A stretch of DNA of 64,000 nt from Bacillota bacterium. Its GTDB lineage: Bacteria; Bacillota; Clostridia; Oscillospirales; Oscillospiraceae. Under the pieces are notes generated by a model. That model had not been told where the DNA came from. It saw nothing but the letters and a program-made list of their open reading frames with translations, and did not search any database. The position numbers were made by a program, and so were the translations under genes. Below, piece by piece: positions 22,017 to 33,494 of the stretch. Each line of letters starts with the position of its first letter. Position 1 is the first letter of the stretch. The DNA lies in the NCBI GenBank assembly GCA_029224785.1, contig JAQXVF010000001.1:1-64000 (forward strand), given 5' to 3'.

Positions 22017-22784
22017 TTAATGCTTCCGGTCCGCTTCAATGAGCCGTTTCACCGCTTCGATGCCCACGGCAATGGCGCCGGAGGTATCCTCTGTCATCGG
22101 CATGAACAATCCGGCCTTTTCACGTTCCTGATTCCACACAACATGGAAGCAAGATCCACAACGTACCTTCAAGGCAGATGCCAGGACGAACAGGGCTGCG
22201 GATTCCATCTCGCTGGCCTTCACGCCCAGGCGTTTCCAGGCTTCCCATTTCTGCAGAAGCTCATAGGAGACCGGGGAGCTTTCCGGGCTGTGCTGTCCGT
22301 AAAAGGAATCCTTGCACTGCACAACACCCATGTGGATCCGATAATTCAACGCCTGTCCGGCCTGCTGCAAAGCCTGTGCCACCTGAAAGTCCGGCACCGC
22401 CGGAAACTCGATGGGCGCATACTCCAGGGAGGTGTGCTCGTACCGGATGGCACCGGTTGCCACAACCACGTCACCCGGCATCACATCCAGGTCGATGCCG
22501 CCGCAGGTTCCCACCCGAATGAAGGTATCCGCACCGATGTTGTGCAGTTCCTCCATGGCAATGGCTGCGGACGGCCCCCCGATCCCGGTAGAGCACACGC
22601 TGACCTTCTCGCCCAGCAGCGTACCGGTGTAAATATTGTACTCCCGGTTCATTCCCACGTGTACGGGGTTGTCAAAATGGGCAGCAATGGCTTCGCACCG
22701 GCCCGGATCTCCGGGCAGGAGGCAATACCGCCCCACATCTCCTTCCACACACCGAATGTGAAACTGCTCTTTCATTTCCTGCAT
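22017..22784 (-). CDS. udp: Uridine phosphorylase-type nucleoside phosphorylase
   Basis: [20 protein letters not shown]...[32 protein letters not shown]...SEMESAALF. Confidence 0.85.
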   Translation of the reverse strand: MQEMKEQFHIRCVEGDVGRYCLLPGDPGRCEAIAAHFDNPVHVGMNREYNIYTGTLLGEKVSVCSTGIGGPSAAIAMEELHNIGADTFIRVGTCGGIDLDVMPGDVVVATGAIRYEHTSLEYAPIEFPAVPDFQVAQALQQAGQALNYRIHMGVVQCKDSFYGQHSPESSPVSYELLQKWEAWKRLGVKASEMESAALFVLASALKVRCGSCFHVVWNQEREKAGLFMPMTEDTSGAIAVGIEAVKRLIEADRKH

Positions 22785-22800
22785 TGTGATCCGTCCTTTC

Positions 22801-25800
22801 CTAAAACAAACTGATTTGGCTGGTGTCCGGCAAATCTCCGAATGCGCCGGCATCTTTCAGCATCTGAATATGGGTTTTGGATACTTTGGGACAGGCTGCG
22901 GCGAATTCCTCCACGGAAAGGAAGGTTTTCCCCTCCCGTCCGGTCTCAATGTCCCATGCTGCGCTTTCGCCCAGGCCGGAGATTGCCACAAAAGGAGGCA
23001 GGATCTGACCGTCCTGCACCACAAACCGGGTGGCACGGCTCTCATATATGCTGATGGGGCGGAAAGAGAATCCCCGCAGATAGAATTCGTAAACCACCTC
23101 CAGTGTGGTCAGCAGATCCTGATCCTTGTCAGAGGCATTTTCGTCCTCGTTGATCCGTTTGATGTGCGCCTTCACTTCATCCATTCCGTTGGTCATCATC
23201 ACCGCATCGAATCCACCCTTTTGGCTTCGGCGGTAGAAATAGGCGGAGTAGAATGCCAGCGGATGATAGACCTTGAACCAGGCAATGCGGAAAGCCATCA
23301 TGACATAGGCCACCGCATGGGCCTTTGGGAACAGATACTTGATCTTTTTACAGGAGTCGATGTACCATCCCGGCACACCGGCCGCGATCATCTCCTCCTC
23401 CGCGCCTTCCGGCAGGCCCCTGCCCTTTCGGACGGCCTCCATGATCTTGAAGGACCGCTTTTCCGGCATTCCGCAGGAGATCAGATAGATCATGATATCG
23501 TCACGGCAGCCGATGGCCTGATCAACCGATGCAGTTTTGGAGGTAATCAGGTCCTTCGCATTCCCCAGCCACACGTCCGTGCCGTGGGAGAAACCGGAAA
23601 GCCGCAGCAGCGTATCAAACCGGGTGGGCATGGTGTCCACCAGCATACCCCGGGTGAACTTGGTGTTGAATTCCGGAATGGCCACGGCGCCGGTGGGGCC
23701 CAGGATGGGGTCGTTTTCATACCCCAACACCTTGGACGACGTGAAAATGGACATGGTCTTTTTGTCATCCAGCGGAATCTTCTTCGCATCCACTCCGGTT
23801 TCGTCCTCCATCATACGGATCATGGTGGGATCATCATGGCCCAGCATATCCAGCTTCAGCAGGTTCTCCTCCATGGAGTGGTATTCGAAATGGGTGGTGA
23901 TCTGGTCGGAATTGGGATCGTCCGCAGGATGCTGCACCGGACAGAAATCCCAGATTTCGTTTTCCTGAGGAATGACCACCAGACCGCCGGGATGCTGTCC
24001 TGTGGTACGGCGAACCCCTACGCAGCCGGCTGCGAGACGATTTTCTTCCGCCCGGGAGGCTTTGATTTCCCGCTCAGAAAGATACTTCTTCACATATCCG
24101 AATGCTGTTTTTTCCGCCACGGTGCCAATGGTGCCCGCCCGGAAAACGTGGGATTTTCCAAACATTTCCACGCAGTAGGCATGGGCTCTTGCCTGGTATT
24201 CGCCGGAGAAATTCAGGTCGATATCCGGTACCTTGTCGCCGCCGAAGCCCAGGAAGGTCTCGAAGGGAATGTTGAATCCGTCCTTTTCAAAGGCGGTGCC
24301 GCACTTGGGACACACCGCGTCGGGCAGGTCCGCGCCGCAGCCGTAGCCTTTGGGCACATCAAAAGTGGTATACTTGCAGTTCGGATTGGGGCAGCGGTAA
24401 TGCGGCGGGAAGGAATTGACCTCGGTAATGCCGGACAGATATGCCACTATGGAGGATCCCACCGATCCCCGGGAGCCCACCAGATAGCCGTGCTCCAGGG
24501 AATTCTGCACCAGCTTCTGGGCAGACATATAGATCACGTCGTAATGGCAGTTGATAATGTCGTTCAGTTCCGTTTCCACGCGTTTGGTGATCAGCTCCGG
24601 CGGGTTCTCGCCGTAGAGCCGGTGGAGCTTTCCGTACACAAGGCTCTTCAGATCCTCCACGGAGTTTTCAATCTTGGGGGCAAACAGGTTGTGGGGAACA
24701 GGCCGCAGGGTCTCCACCATGTCGGCAATGTAATTGGTGTTCTCCACCACCACCTCATAGGCTTTTTCCTCTCCCAGGTAGGCAAACTCCCGGAGCATAT
24801 CATCGGTAGTCCGGAAATACAGGGGATTGGGCCGGTCACAGTCCTCAAAGCCCTTGGTGGCCAGCAGAATGTGACGGAAGATCTCATCTTCCGGGTTGAG
24901 AAAATGTACGTCTCCGGTGGCCACCACCGGCTTACCCAGCTCCTGGCCCAGCCGGACCACCTTGCGGTTGTACTCCCGCAGCTCCTCTTCATCCTTTGCC
25001 GTGCCCTTGGCGATCATAAAGCTGTTGTTGGCAATGGGCTGGATCTCCAGGTAATCATAAAACGAGGCCAGCCGGCGGATTTCGTCTTCGCTCTTTTTGT
25101 CCAGGATGGCCTGAAAAACCTCCCCCGCTTCGCAGGCGGAGCCGATAATCAACCCCTCCCGAAGTGCCATCAGCTGGGATTTGGGGATCCTGGGCACCCG
25201 TTTGAAATACTTCAGGTTGGAGTCCGAGATCAAATGATAGAGATTCCGCAGGCCCACCTGATTTTTGGCAAGAAGGATGATGTGCCTTGCGTGCCGGTCC
25301 CCGATCCGGCTCTGGGTCCGCAGACCCATCATCGCCGGGTTGATGCTCTGCAGGTCACAGACGCCCATCTCCTGAAGATCCTTGGTCAACCGGTCAAAGA
25401 TCAGGCCGCAGGTCACCGCGTCGTCCCCGGCACGGTGGTGCTGGAACTCCGGAAGACTCAGAGCGTTGGACACCAGATCCAGCTTGAATTTGCCAAGCTG
25501 CGGCATCAGATTCTGGGTCAGAATCAGGGTATCCGCCGAGGTAAAGGGATAGGCAATTCCCTGACGCTCGCAGGCAGCACGGATAAACCCAGTGTCAAAA
25601 TCCGCATTGTGGGCAACCAACACCCGGTCTCCGCAGAATTTCAGAAACTCCGGCAAAACCTCTTCGATGGAAGGGGCATCCACCAGCATTTCGTCGGTGA
25701 TTCCCGTCAGATCGATGATCTTCCGCTCCAGCCTTCTGTGGGGATTCACGAAGGTCTGGAACCGGTCCTTTTCCACGCCGTTCTGCAAAATGACTGCGCC

Positions 25801-27093
25801 GATCTCGATAATGACGTCGTCGGAAGACGACAAGCCGGTGGTCTCCAGATCAAATGCCACAAACTCCTCGTCAAAGCGCATATTCCGGCTGCCGTGGACC
25901 ACGATCCGGTCGTCCACATCGTTGATGTAGTAGCCCTCAATGCCATAGAGGATCTTGATATTCTCGTCGGTTCCCGCCACCTTGGCCTTGGATGCGGCTT
26001 TCATGGCATCCGGGAAGGATTGGGCAACACCGTGATCGGTGATGGCAATGGCCCTGTGGCCCCAGGCTGCCGCCTGTTTCACCGCGGCAGCCGTATCCGT
26101 GGTGGCATCCATGTTGCTCATGGTGGTGTGAAGGTGCAGTTCCACCCGCTTCTGTCCGGCGGCGGTGTCCTTCCGTTTCGGCATGGAGCCGGCCATGATG
26201 GCATAGGGCTGGAGAACGGTCTCGTTGTCAAACTGGTTGACCTTCAGCTTTCCCTGCACCTTCAGAACGGATCCCACCTGGACACCGTCCAGAATGGGCT
26301 TCGCCTCCCCCGCCTCCATGAACCGGTTGACCCGGATGGAGTTGGTGTTGTCGGTCATGTCAAAGCAGATGACCCATGCATTGCGCTTTTTCAGTTCCCG
26401 GTGCTCCACAGCGAAGACCCTGCCCTCCACGGTGACGACGCCCGAATCCAGGGAGACATCCTTCATGGGGATCGGTGTCGTCCGGAAGGGCTTGCCGAAG
26501 ATCGCCTCCTCCGGCTTTTCTTTCACCACAGGGCGGGGGGCCGCTGAGGTCGGGCAGGCAATCACCGCCTGGCTGCGCATTTTCTCCATGGCGTCAAAAA
26601 GTGCCTGTCCCTTTAGTTCGGCCCCGGCCTCGATTACAAAGTCTACATTCCTTGCAAACATTTGCCGGATTTGACTGCTCACTGCATGGGTGCACTCCTT
26701 CAGGGCATCCACACCGTTTGCCTGCAGGGAGATCTTCACCGTTCCTTCTCCCTGCCAGCTCCACTTTGCACCGGCAAGAATGCCCAGGCACATGGAATCC
26801 TCATCCACAAACAGGGACCGCATCTCTTCAAAGGGCATTTCGTGAAGCAGGCTTTCCGGATAAGTAGCGTAAATGCGGAGGGTTCGGATGCCGTAGCACT
26901 CGGCGATCTCCCGTTCCAGTTTTTCCAGGTCTTTTTTCCGGAGATAGGATTCCGAAAACACCGCCACCTCCACGGAAGAGAGGTTGGGATTTACGTCCGC
27001 CCCTTTCACCGTCAGTTCCTGCAAAAGGGCACTCATCGGGCCATCCGGGCGGTACTCGGAAAACATATCCCGCAGTAGGATTTTCTTTTGCAT
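22801..27093 (-). CDS. polC: DNA polymerase III alpha subunit, PolC type
   Basis: 1430 aa; internal DnaQ-like exonuclease ([24 protein letters not shown]) inside the PHP domain; [16 protein letters not shown]. Confidence 0.97.
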   Translation of the reverse strand: MQKKILLRDMFSEYRPDGPMSALLQELTVKGADVNPNLSSVEVAVFSESYLRKKDLEKLEREIAECYGIRTLRIYATYPESLLHEMPFEEMRSLFVDEDSMCLGILAGAKWSWQGEGTVKISLQANGVDALKECTHAVSSQIRQMFARNVDFVIEAGAELKGQALFDAMEKMRSQAVIACPTSAAPRPVVKEKPEEAIFGKPFRTTPIPMKDVSLDSGVVTVEGRVFAVEHRELKKRNAWVICFDMTDNTNSIRVNRFMEAGEAKPILDGVQVGSVLKVQGKLKVNQFDNETVLQPYAIMAGSMPKRKDTAAGQKRVELHLHTTMSNMDATTDTAAAVKQAAAWGHRAIAITDHGVAQSFPDAMKAASKAKVAGTDENIKILYGIEGYYINDVDDRIVVHGSRNMRFDEEFVAFDLETTGLSSSDDVIIEIGAVILQNGVEKDRFQTFVNPHRRLERKIIDLTGITDEMLVDAPSIEEVLPEFLKFCGDRVLVAHNADFDTGFIRAACERQGIAYPFTSADTLILTQNLMPQLGKFKLDLVSNALSLPEFQHHRAGDDAVTCGLIFDRLTKDLQEMGVCDLQSINPAMMGLRTQSRIGDRHARHIILLAKNQVGLRNLYHLISDSNLKYFKRVPRIPKSQLMALREGLIIGSACEAGEVFQAILDKKSEDEIRRLASFYDYLEIQPIANNSFMIAKGTAKDEEELREYNRKVVRLGQELGKPVVATGDVHFLNPEDEIFRHILLATKGFEDCDRPNPLYFRTTDDMLREFAYLGEEKAYEVVVENTNYIADMVETLRPVPHNLFAPKIENSVEDLKSLVYGKLHRLYGENPPELITKRVETELNDIINCHYDVIYMSAQKLVQNSLEHGYLVGSRGSVGSSIVAYLSGITEVNSFPPHYRCPNPNCKYTTFDVPKGYGCGADLPDAVCPKCGTAFEKDGFNIPFETFLGFGGDKVPDIDLNFSGEYQARAHAYCVEMFGKSHVFRAGTIGTVAEKTAFGYVKKYLSEREIKASRAEENRLAAGCVGVRRTTGQHPGGLVVIPQENEIWDFCPVQHPADDPNSDQITTHFEYHSMEENLLKLDMLGHDDPTMIRMMEDETGVDAKKIPLDDKKTMSIFTSSKVLGYENDPILGPTGAVAIPEFNTKFTRGMLVDTMPTRFDTLLRLSGFSHGTDVWLGNAKDLITSKTASVDQAIGCRDDIMIYLISCGMPEKRSFKIMEAVRKGRGLPEGAEEEMIAAGVPGWYIDSCKKIKYLFPKAHAVAYVMMAFRIAWFKVYHPLAFYSAYFYRRSQKGGFDAVMMTNGMDEVKAHIKRINEDENASDKDQDLLTTLEVVYEFYLRGFSFRPISIYESRATRFVVQDGQILPPFVAISGLGESAAWDIETGREGKTFLSVEEFAAACPKVSKTHIQMLKDAGAFGDLPDTSQISLF

Positions 27094-27102
27094 ACGGCTC
27101 CT

Positions 27103-28140
27103 TTACATCTTTTCGATCCGTTCCAGCAGCGCCGGCAGCAACTCGTCAAAGGGCCGCTTGTCCACCTGCTGTCCCTTTTCAAAGATCATGCCCCAGCCGT
27201 CTCCGCCGGCAATGCCGATGTCAGCCTCCCGGGCCTCCCCGGGACCGTTGACCACACAGCCCATTACCGCTACGGTGATGGGCTTTTCACAGTTTTTCAG
27301 TGCCTCGTCCACCTGATTCACCAGTCCGATCAGGTCGATCCGGGTCCTGCCGCAGGTGGGGCAGGAGATAATCTCCACACCATCCTTCCGAAGACCTGCA
27401 GCCTTCAGAATATCCTTCGCCGCATAGACTTCCTCCACCGGGTCATCCGTGAGGCTGACCCGAATGGTGTCTCCAATCCCATCCAGCAGAAGGGCGCCGA
27501 TGCCCATGGCGGACTTCAGCATGCCCATCCGCACCGGGCCGGTCTCTGTCACGCCGATGTGCAGCGGATAGTCGCACCGGCTGCGGAACAGCCGTGCCGC
27601 CGCTACCATGGTGGGCACATGAGAGGACTTCATGGACAGGCAGGTGTCGTAAAACCCGTATTTTTCCAGCAGCTCCAGGTGGGAAAAGGCGCTTTCCACC
27701 AGCGCTTCGGCAGTGGGATGGCCGTATTTCTCCAGAAGCCGGGGATCCAGGCTTCCACCGTTGACGCCGATGCGAATGGGGATCTTCCGGTCCTTGCACA
27801 CATCCACCACCGCTTTGACCCGGTCTTCACCGCCGATGTTGCCGGGGTTGATCCGGATCTTGGACGCACCGCCCTCCGCTGCCGCAATGGCAAGCTGATA
27901 ATCGAAGTGGATATCCGCCACCAGCGGAAGTGTACTTTCTCTGCATATTTCCGCAAAGCCACGGGCAGCCTCCATGTTGGGCACCGCCAGACGGACGATC
28001 TGGCATCCGGCAGCCTGCAGGCGCCGAATCTGTGCCAGGGATCCTTCCACATCCGTGGTTTTGGTATTCAGCATGGACTGGATGGATACAGGCTCCCCGC
28101 CGCCGATGGGCACATTTCCCACATAAATCTTTCTTGTCAT
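27103..28140 (-). CDS. ispG: 4-hydroxy-3-methylbut-2-enyl diphosphate synthase
   Basis: KIYVGNVPIGGGEPVSIQSMLNTKTTDVEGSLAQI...ISCPTCGRTRIDL...VMGCVVNGPGEAREADIGIAGG. Confidence 0.96.
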   Translation of the reverse strand: MTRKIYVGNVPIGGGEPVSIQSMLNTKTTDVEGSLAQIRRLQAAGCQIVRLAVPNMEAARGFAEICRESTLPLVADIHFDYQLAIAAAEGGASKIRINPGNIGGEDRVKAVVDVCKDRKIPIRIGVNGGSLDPRLLEKYGHPTAEALVESAFSHLELLEKYGFYDTCLSMKSSHVPTMVAAARLFRSRCDYPLHIGVTETGPVRMGMLKSAMGIGALLLDGIGDTIRVSLTDDPVEEVYAAKDILKAAGLRKDGVEIISCPTCGRTRIDLIGLVNQVDEALKNCEKPITVAVMGCVVNGPGEAREADIGIAGGDGWGMIFEKGQQVDKRPFDELLPALLERIEKM

Positions 28141-28145
28141 CTATG

Positions 28146-29207
28146 TTACCTCTGAAAAATCACAAATACGTCCTTGAAGGTGACCACCGCCATGAACACA
28201 AGCAGCACCACCATGCCGGCAGCATGGAGATAGGCCTCATACTTGGGATTCAGCTTCTTGCCGGTGACCGCTTCCGCCCCTGTGGTCAGCAGCAGGCAGA
28301 CAATCCGGCCTCCGTCCAGCGCAGGCAGAGGCAGCAGATTCATCACCGCCAGGTTAATGGCGATAAAGGAGCCGAAGGAGAGCAGATTCAAAAGGGCATC
28401 CACGGCCGTTTCCGATGCCGCGGTGGTCTGAGAGATCTGCTGGACAATGCCTACGGGGCCGGAAACATCCTTCATTCCCGCCTGGCCGGACAGCAGCATC
28501 TGCAGGCTCAGCCGCACACACCGAACCGTGTCCACCGCCTGATACCAGACGTGCCGCAGCTTCAGTCCCGGTGTGGCTTCCGTCACCCGGAAGGAAAAGC
28601 CATAGCGGTGGGATACCGTTCCGTCCTCTTCCACGAAATCGTGCTTCTCCATGACAAAGTCATCCAGCACCACCTTTTCCCCGTCCCGTTCCACCACCAG
28701 GTCATGAACCGTGCCGGGGTGTACGGAAAGCAGCAGGGAAAAATCGGACTCCACGTAGATGGCTTCCCCATCCAGCTTCAGGATCCGGTCACCCTCCCGC
28801 AGGCCGTTTTCCCCGTTCAGGGTGCACCCTGGGGCAAAGCTGTCGATCACCGGCAGGGCAAAGTAGTTTGCGCTGCCCATCACCAGGGCCAGCATCAACA
28901 GTCCGGCAACAAAGTTCATGGCAGCGCCGGCAGCCAGGATCAAAAACCGTTTCCACCAGGCTGCCGCCGTGAAGGACCGGGGACTATCACTGTCTCCGTT
29001 TTCTCCCTCCATGGCACAATAGCCGCCGATGGGGATACACCGAACCGCGTACAGCGTTTCCCCCACCTGCTTTTTGAAGATGGCAGGGCCCATAAAGATG
29101 GAGAACTCGTTGACCTGCACTCCGGAGAGCTTGGCGGCAACGAAGTGTCCCAGCTCATGGACAAAGATTAGAATACTGAATAACAGAATAGCAAAAAGAA
29201 CGCTCAT
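28146..29207 (-). CDS. rseP: RIP-family site-2 metalloprotease
   Basis: VHELGHFVAAKLSGVQVNEFSIFMGP (HExxH); NLLPLPALDGGRIV. Confidence 0.93.
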   Translation of the reverse strand: MSVLFAILLFSILIFVHELGHFVAAKLSGVQVNEFSIFMGPAIFKKQVGETLYAVRCIPIGGYCAMEGENGDSDSPRSFTAAAWWKRFLILAAGAAMNFVAGLLMLALVMGSANYFALPVIDSFAPGCTLNGENGLREGDRILKLDGEAIYVESDFSLLLSVHPGTVHDLVVERDGEKVVLDDFVMEKHDFVEEDGTVSHRYGFSFRVTEATPGLKLRHVWYQAVDTVRCVRLSLQMLLSGQAGMKDVSGPVGIVQQISQTTAASETAVDALLNLLSFGSFIAINLAVMNLLPLPALDGGRIVCLLLTTGAEAVTGKKLNPKYEAYLHAAGMVVLLVFMAVVTFKDVFVIFQR

Positions 29208-29213
29208 ATTTCC

Positions 29214-30371
29214 TCATTTCATGCTTACAAAGGCATCGTTGACAATTTGTCTTGCCAGGCGGTCCGCATCCAGAATCTCCTCCAGAGAGGGCTGTGGCAG
29301 GAACGGGACCTTGCTTACCGCCAGAGAAACCAGGCGATAAATGTCATAAAAGCCGATTTTGTCCTTTAGGAACAAGGCAACCGCCGCCTCGTTTGCCCCG
29401 TTGAGGGCAGGGCAGGCTGTTCCGCCGGCTTTTGCGCACTCCATGGCCAGCTTCAGACACGGAAAGGCCTCCGGATCCGGCTTGCAGAAGCTGAGGCTTC
29501 CGCAGGAGGTCAGATCCAGCCGCTCCACCGGGCATTCCAAGCGGTGAGGATAGGTCAGCGCAAGCTGGATGGGCAGGCGCATATCCGGAGTCCCCAGTTG
29601 GGCCAGCATGGCTCCATCCACGGTCTCCACCAGGCTGTGGACTACACTCTGCCGGTGGATTACCACCCCCACCTTCTCCAGCGGAAGGCGGTACAGGCGC
29701 ATGGCCTCGATGACCTCCAGGCCCTTGTTCATCAAAGTCGCACAGTCCACGGTGATCTTAGGGCCCATTTTCCAATTGGGATGCTTCAGCGCGTCCGCCT
29801 TGGTCACTTTGGATAGATCCTCCGGGGCCATGGCAAAAAACGGCCCGCCGGAACAGGTCAGAATCAGGCGTCGGATCTCCCTTCGATCCCGGATCCCCAT
29901 GATGCACTGAAAAATGGCGGAATGCTCCGAATCCACCGGAATGATCTCCGCACCGTGTTTCTCCGCCTCCGCCATCACCAGTTCTCCGGCGCAGACCAGG
30001 GTTTCCTTGTTGGCAAGGCCGATCCGTTTCTTTTCCCGGATGGCCGCCAGAGTGGGCTTCAGTCCCACCATGCCGACTACCGCCGTGATGACGCAGTCCG
30101 CCTCCGGCACGGTGGCCGCCTCAATCAGCCCCTTCTCCCCCCAGGAAATCCGGATAGGCAGGCCAGCAAGCTCTTTTTGCAGAGCCTCCGCCGCCTCGCG
30201 GGTGGCCATCACCGCCAGACGGGGGCGAAACCTGCGGCACTGCTCCGCCATGCGCTCCACGTTGCTGCCTGCCGTCAGGGCAGCCACCGAAATGGGGAGC
30301 TTCTCCAAAACATCCAGGCTCTGGCGGCCGATGGAGCCGGTGGAACCCAGAATACTGACACATTTTATCAT
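29214..30371 (-). CDS. dxr: 1-deoxy-D-xylulose 5-phosphate reductoisomerase
   Basis: SILGSTGSIGRQSLDVLEKLP...LANKETLVCAGELVM...PVDSEHSAIFQC. Confidence 0.97.
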   Translation of the reverse strand: MIKCVSILGSTGSIGRQSLDVLEKLPISVAALTAGSNVERMAEQCRRFRPRLAVMATREAAEALQKELAGLPIRISWGEKGLIEAATVPEADCVITAVVGMVGLKPTLAAIREKKRIGLANKETLVCAGELVMAEAEKHGAEIIPVDSEHSAIFQCIMGIRDRREIRRLILTCSGGPFFAMAPEDLSKVTKADALKHPNWKMGPKITVDCATLMNKGLEVIEAMRLYRLPLEKVGVVIHRQSVVHSLVETVDGAMLAQLGTPDMRLPIQLALTYPHRLECPVERLDLTSCGSLSFCKPDPEAFPCLKLAMECAKAGGTACPALNGANEAAVALFLKDKIGFYDIYRLVSLAVSKVPFLPQPSLEEILDADRLARQIVNDAFVSMK

Positions 30372-30372
30372 A

Positions 30373-31188
30373 TCATCTCACCGCCAGAGGCAACAGAATC
30401 AGCAGCAGCTCCATCATGGGGCCGACAACCATCATGGAATCGAATCGATCCAGGATCCCGCCGTGTCCGGGGATCAGATTGCCGTAGTCCTTGATGCCGG
30501 TCTGGCGCTTGATGACGGAAAAGCTCAGGTCTCCGAACACTGCACCCAGCGAGCCAAGGGTGCCGTATGCCAGTGCATACCCGTAGTTTACGCGGAATCC
30601 GAAAGCAAAATGCATCACCGCGCAGTACAGCAGCATCCCCAGGACCGCCGCTGCAATGCCGCCGACCACGCCCTCCACCGTTTTGTTGGGGCTGATCTTC
30701 GGAGCAAGTTTGTGTTTTCCCAACGCTCTGCCAGTAAAATATGCGCCGGTGTCCGACAGGAACGCCACAACGAAGGTGGTAAAGATCAGGTATTTTCCTT
30801 GGGTTCCGCTGTAGATTCGGACCAGGCTGGTCAGAAGATACGGAATCAGCAGCCCCGCAGCCATGCAGACAGCCGTTTGGGAGAAGGGAATTCCCTCCCG
30901 GTCCAGCATCATCTCCAGGAACAGGATTCCATACAGCACCAGCACGATCAGCAGGAACCAGGCCCGCTGGGCACCGAAAAAGCTCCACAGCGATACACAA
31001 AATGCCGCCGCCATGGACTCAATCACCAGTCTGGGACGGGTCACCATTCTGGTGCCGTACAGCAGTTCATAGGCAGCAATGGCCGCCATGACACCGAACA
31101 GCAGCGCCGTAACAATCTTTGGCAAAAACAGAATCACGATCAGCAGTGCCGGCAGCAGCACCGCTGCCGCAAGAACCCGTGTTTTCAT
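30373..31188 (-). CDS. cdsA: Phosphatidate cytidylyltransferase
   Basis: C-terminal KTVEGVVGGIAAAVLG...GDLSFSVIKRQTGIKDYGNLIPGHGGILDRFDSMMVVGP signature. Confidence 0.95.
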   Translation of the reverse strand: MKTRVLAAAVLLPALLIVILFLPKIVTALLFGVMAAIAAYELLYGTRMVTRPRLVIESMAAAFCVSLWSFFGAQRAWFLLIVLVLYGILFLEMMLDREGIPFSQTAVCMAAGLLIPYLLTSLVRIYSGTQGKYLIFTTFVVAFLSDTGAYFTGRALGKHKLAPKISPNKTVEGVVGGIAAAVLGMLLYCAVMHFAFGFRVNYGYALAYGTLGSLGAVFGDLSFSVIKRQTGIKDYGNLIPGHGGILDRFDSMMVVGPMMELLLILLPLAVR

Positions 31189-31189
31189 C

Positions 31190-31924
31190 TCAGACACCTC
31201 CAAAACGACGATCTCTTTTATGGTATTCTTCAATGGCATCATCCAGATCCTTGGGTCCGAAATCCGGCCACAGTACATTCATAAACACATATTCCGAGTA
31301 AGCGGACTGCCACAGCAGAAAATTGCTGATCCGCTTCTCACCCGAAGGCCGGATCACCAGTTCCGGATCCGGGATCCCGCCAGAATACAGATACTGCCCG
31401 AAAAGATTCTCATCCAGCTCCTCCGGACGACGGCTGCCTGCGGCTACTTCCTCCGCAAACTGCCGGGCGGCCTTCACGATCTCATCCCTGCCTCCGTAAT
31501 TCAGACAGAAATTCACCTGGACATCATGGTACTGGGAGGAACGTGCCTCCGCGTCCCGGCAAAGCTGCTTTAAATCCGGCGAAAGGCGGGAAAGGTCCCC
31601 GAAAAAGCGGAAACAGACATGGTTCTTTTCCATGTCCCGCATTGCTTCCTCCAGATACTGCCGGAGCAGGATCATGATTCCCTGGATCTCCTCCTCGGAT
31701 CGTTTCCAGTTCTCCGTGGAGAACGCATACACCGTCAGATACCGGACACCCAGGGTCCGGCAGTAATTGGCGGTCCTCCGAAATGCTTCCGCACCGGCGG
31801 CATGACCCGCAGTCCGGGGCATTCCCCGCTTTTTCGCCCATCGACCGTTGCCGTCCATAATGATAGCAATGTGCCGGGGCGGGGGCAGAATCCGTTTCTT
31901 TTTGGAAAACAGGCCCATACTCAT
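31190..31924 (-). CDS. uppS: Isoprenyl transferase (UPP synthase)
   Basis: HIAIIMDGNGRWAKKRGMPRTAGHAAGAEAF...LTVYAFSTENWKRS...RPSGEKRISNFLLWQSAYSEYVF. Confidence 0.96.
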   Translation of the reverse strand: MSMGLFSKKKRILPPPRHIAIIMDGNGRWAKKRGMPRTAGHAAGAEAFRRTANYCRTLGVRYLTVYAFSTENWKRSEEEIQGIMILLRQYLEEAMRDMEKNHVCFRFFGDLSRLSPDLKQLCRDAEARSSQYHDVQVNFCLNYGGRDEIVKAARQFAEEVAAGSRRPEELDENLFGQYLYSGGIPDPELVIRPSGEKRISNFLLWQSAYSEYVFMNVLWPDFGPKDLDDAIEEYHKRDRRFGGV

Positions 31925-31937
31925 CGTCCTTTCCATG

Positions 31938-31967
31938 AAAAAACATTGGGGGCATTCGCCCCCAATG
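31938..31967 (-). terminator. U-tract terminator-like hairpin between frr and uppS
   Basis: CATTGGGGGC-attc-GCCCCCAATG perfect 10-bp stem followed on minus by TTTTTT. Confidence 0.75.
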
Positions 31968-32001
31968 GAATGTCAGAAGCTTTCGCTTTCGGCAGACGGG
32001 A

Positions 32002-32556
32002 TCAGATCGCCATCAGTTCCTTTTCCTTTGCGGCCAGGGCTTCATCCACTTTCTTGATGTTCTTATCCAGCATATCCTGCAGGTCTTTTTCCGCCTTCTT
32101 CTGCTCGTCTTCGGTGATCTCGGACTTCTTCTTCAGGTTTTTCACATAGTCCATGCCATCCCGGCGGACGTTTCTCATAGCCACCTTGGCCTCTTCGGAG
32201 TATTTTCTGACCTGCTTGGTCAGATCTTTCCGGCGCTCCTCGGTAAGCTGGGGGAACACCAGGCGGATCACGCGTCCGTCATTCTGGGGGTTGATGCCCA
32301 GATCGGAAGACAGGATCGCCTTCTGGATGGCCTTGAGAAGGGAGCTGTCCCAGGGCTGGATCACCAGAGTGCGGGCATCCGGGGAGGAGATCTGCGCTAC
32401 GCCGTTGAGCGGGGTGGCAGATCCGTAGTACTCCACGGTAATCCGGTCCAGAACCTTGGCATTTGCCCGGCCGGCGCGGACGGCATCGAAGTTCTCGATC
32501 AGCACGTCCAGTGTCTTTTCCATTTTTCTGCTGTATTCCTTAAAATCTACGCTCAT
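32002..32556 (-). CDS. frr: Ribosome recycling factor
   Basis: KTLDVLIENFDAVRAGRANAKVLDRITVEYYGSATPLNGVAQISSPDARTLVIQPWD. Confidence 0.97.
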   Translation of the reverse strand: MSVDFKEYSRKMEKTLDVLIENFDAVRAGRANAKVLDRITVEYYGSATPLNGVAQISSPDARTLVIQPWDSSLLKAIQKAILSSDLGINPQNDGRVIRLVFPQLTEERRKDLTKQVRKYSEEAKVAMRNVRRDGMDYVKNLKKKSEITEDEQKKAEKDLQDMLDKNIKKVDEALAAKEKELMAI

Positions 32557-32559
32557 TTG

Positions 32560-33285
32560 TCAGCCCTCCTTAACGACTGTTCCGATTTTTTCACCGTGCA
32601 GCACACGGATGATGTTCTTGGGATCCTTCAATGCAAAGCAAACCAGGGTCATGTGGTTATCCATAGCCAGCGTCATCGCCGTAGTGTCCGTGGCTTTCAG
32701 GTGGCGGGCCAGGACCTCATCGTAGGTAAGCTCGTCAAACTTCACGGCCGTGGGATCCAGATTGGGGTCGGCAGAATAGATGCCGTCCACGTTCTTCGCC
32801 AGAAATACCGCATCCGCCTCGATCTCCACACCCCGCAGGACTGCACCGGTGTCAGTGGAGAAGTAGGGATTACCGGTGCCTGCCCCGAAGAAGACCACCT
32901 TCCCCTCGTTCAGATATCGGTCCGCCAGATCTCTTGTAAAATACTCTGCGAATTTCGGCATTTCCACGGCGGAAAGCACTCTGGCCGGCACGCCCTGCTG
33001 CTCCAGGGCATCCGCCACCGCAATGCAGTTCATCACGGTGCCCAGCATTCCCATGGAGTCGGCATGGGAGCGCTGCATTTTGTCCGCGCCGTCCTTTACG
33101 CCCCGCCAGAAGTTGCCTGCACCGATGACCACGCCCAACTGCACACCCAGATCCGCAATGTCCCGGATCATCCGGCACACCTCATGGACAACGTCAAAAT
33201 CCAATCCGCGGTGCATCTCCCCGGCAAGGGCTTCTCCGCTGATCTTCAGAAGAATACGCTTGTATTTGATTTCCGACAAGATCAC
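32560..33285 (-). CDS. pyrH: UMP kinase
   Basis: YKRILLKISGEALAGEMHRGLDFDVVHEVC...VIGAGNFWRGVKDG...FFGAGTGNPYFSTDTGAVLRGVEIEAD. Confidence 0.97.
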   Translation of the reverse strand: MILSEIKYKRILLKISGEALAGEMHRGLDFDVVHEVCRMIRDIADLGVQLGVVIGAGNFWRGVKDGADKMQRSHADSMGMLGTVMNCIAVADALEQQGVPARVLSAVEMPKFAEYFTRDLADRYLNEGKVVFFGAGTGNPYFSTDTGAVLRGVEIEADAVFLAKNVDGIYSADPNLDPTAVKFDELTYDEVLARHLKATDTTAMTLAMDNHMTLVCFALKDPKNIIRVLHGEKIGTVVKEG

Positions 33286-33309
33286 TCACTCCTTTTTGTT
33301 TTCCTGTTT

Positions 33310-33338
33310 ATTTTATAATAAGATCCTCAAATTGACAA
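33310..33338 (-). promoter_or_regulatory. Promoter of the pyrH-frr-uppS-cdsA-dxr-rseP-ispG-polC cluster
   Basis: Minus strand TTGTCA-17 nt-TAAAAT upstream of pyrH. Confidence 0.6.
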
Positions 33339-33430
33339 CAGGAAAATCTTCTTTTTCGGAATTGTTTCCTTTTTTTTCACAAACTCCCTGCTGCACAGGA
33401 AAGTTTTCCCGGACAGATGCGGATTCCATG

Positions 33431-33459
33431 TTGCAAAACGGCGCCAAATCGGTTATAAT
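33431..33459 (+). promoter_or_regulatory. Promoter of glnS
   Basis: TTGCAA-17 nt-TATAAT. Confidence 0.65.
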
Positions 33460-33494
33460 TTCAGGATAAACATCCTTTGAAGAGAGGTTACACT

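Noticed and set aside
22786-26547. 1253-aa plus-strand ORF antisense to polC
   Set aside because: Entirely inside polC; no domain motifs, no RBS; antisense codon-bias artefact.
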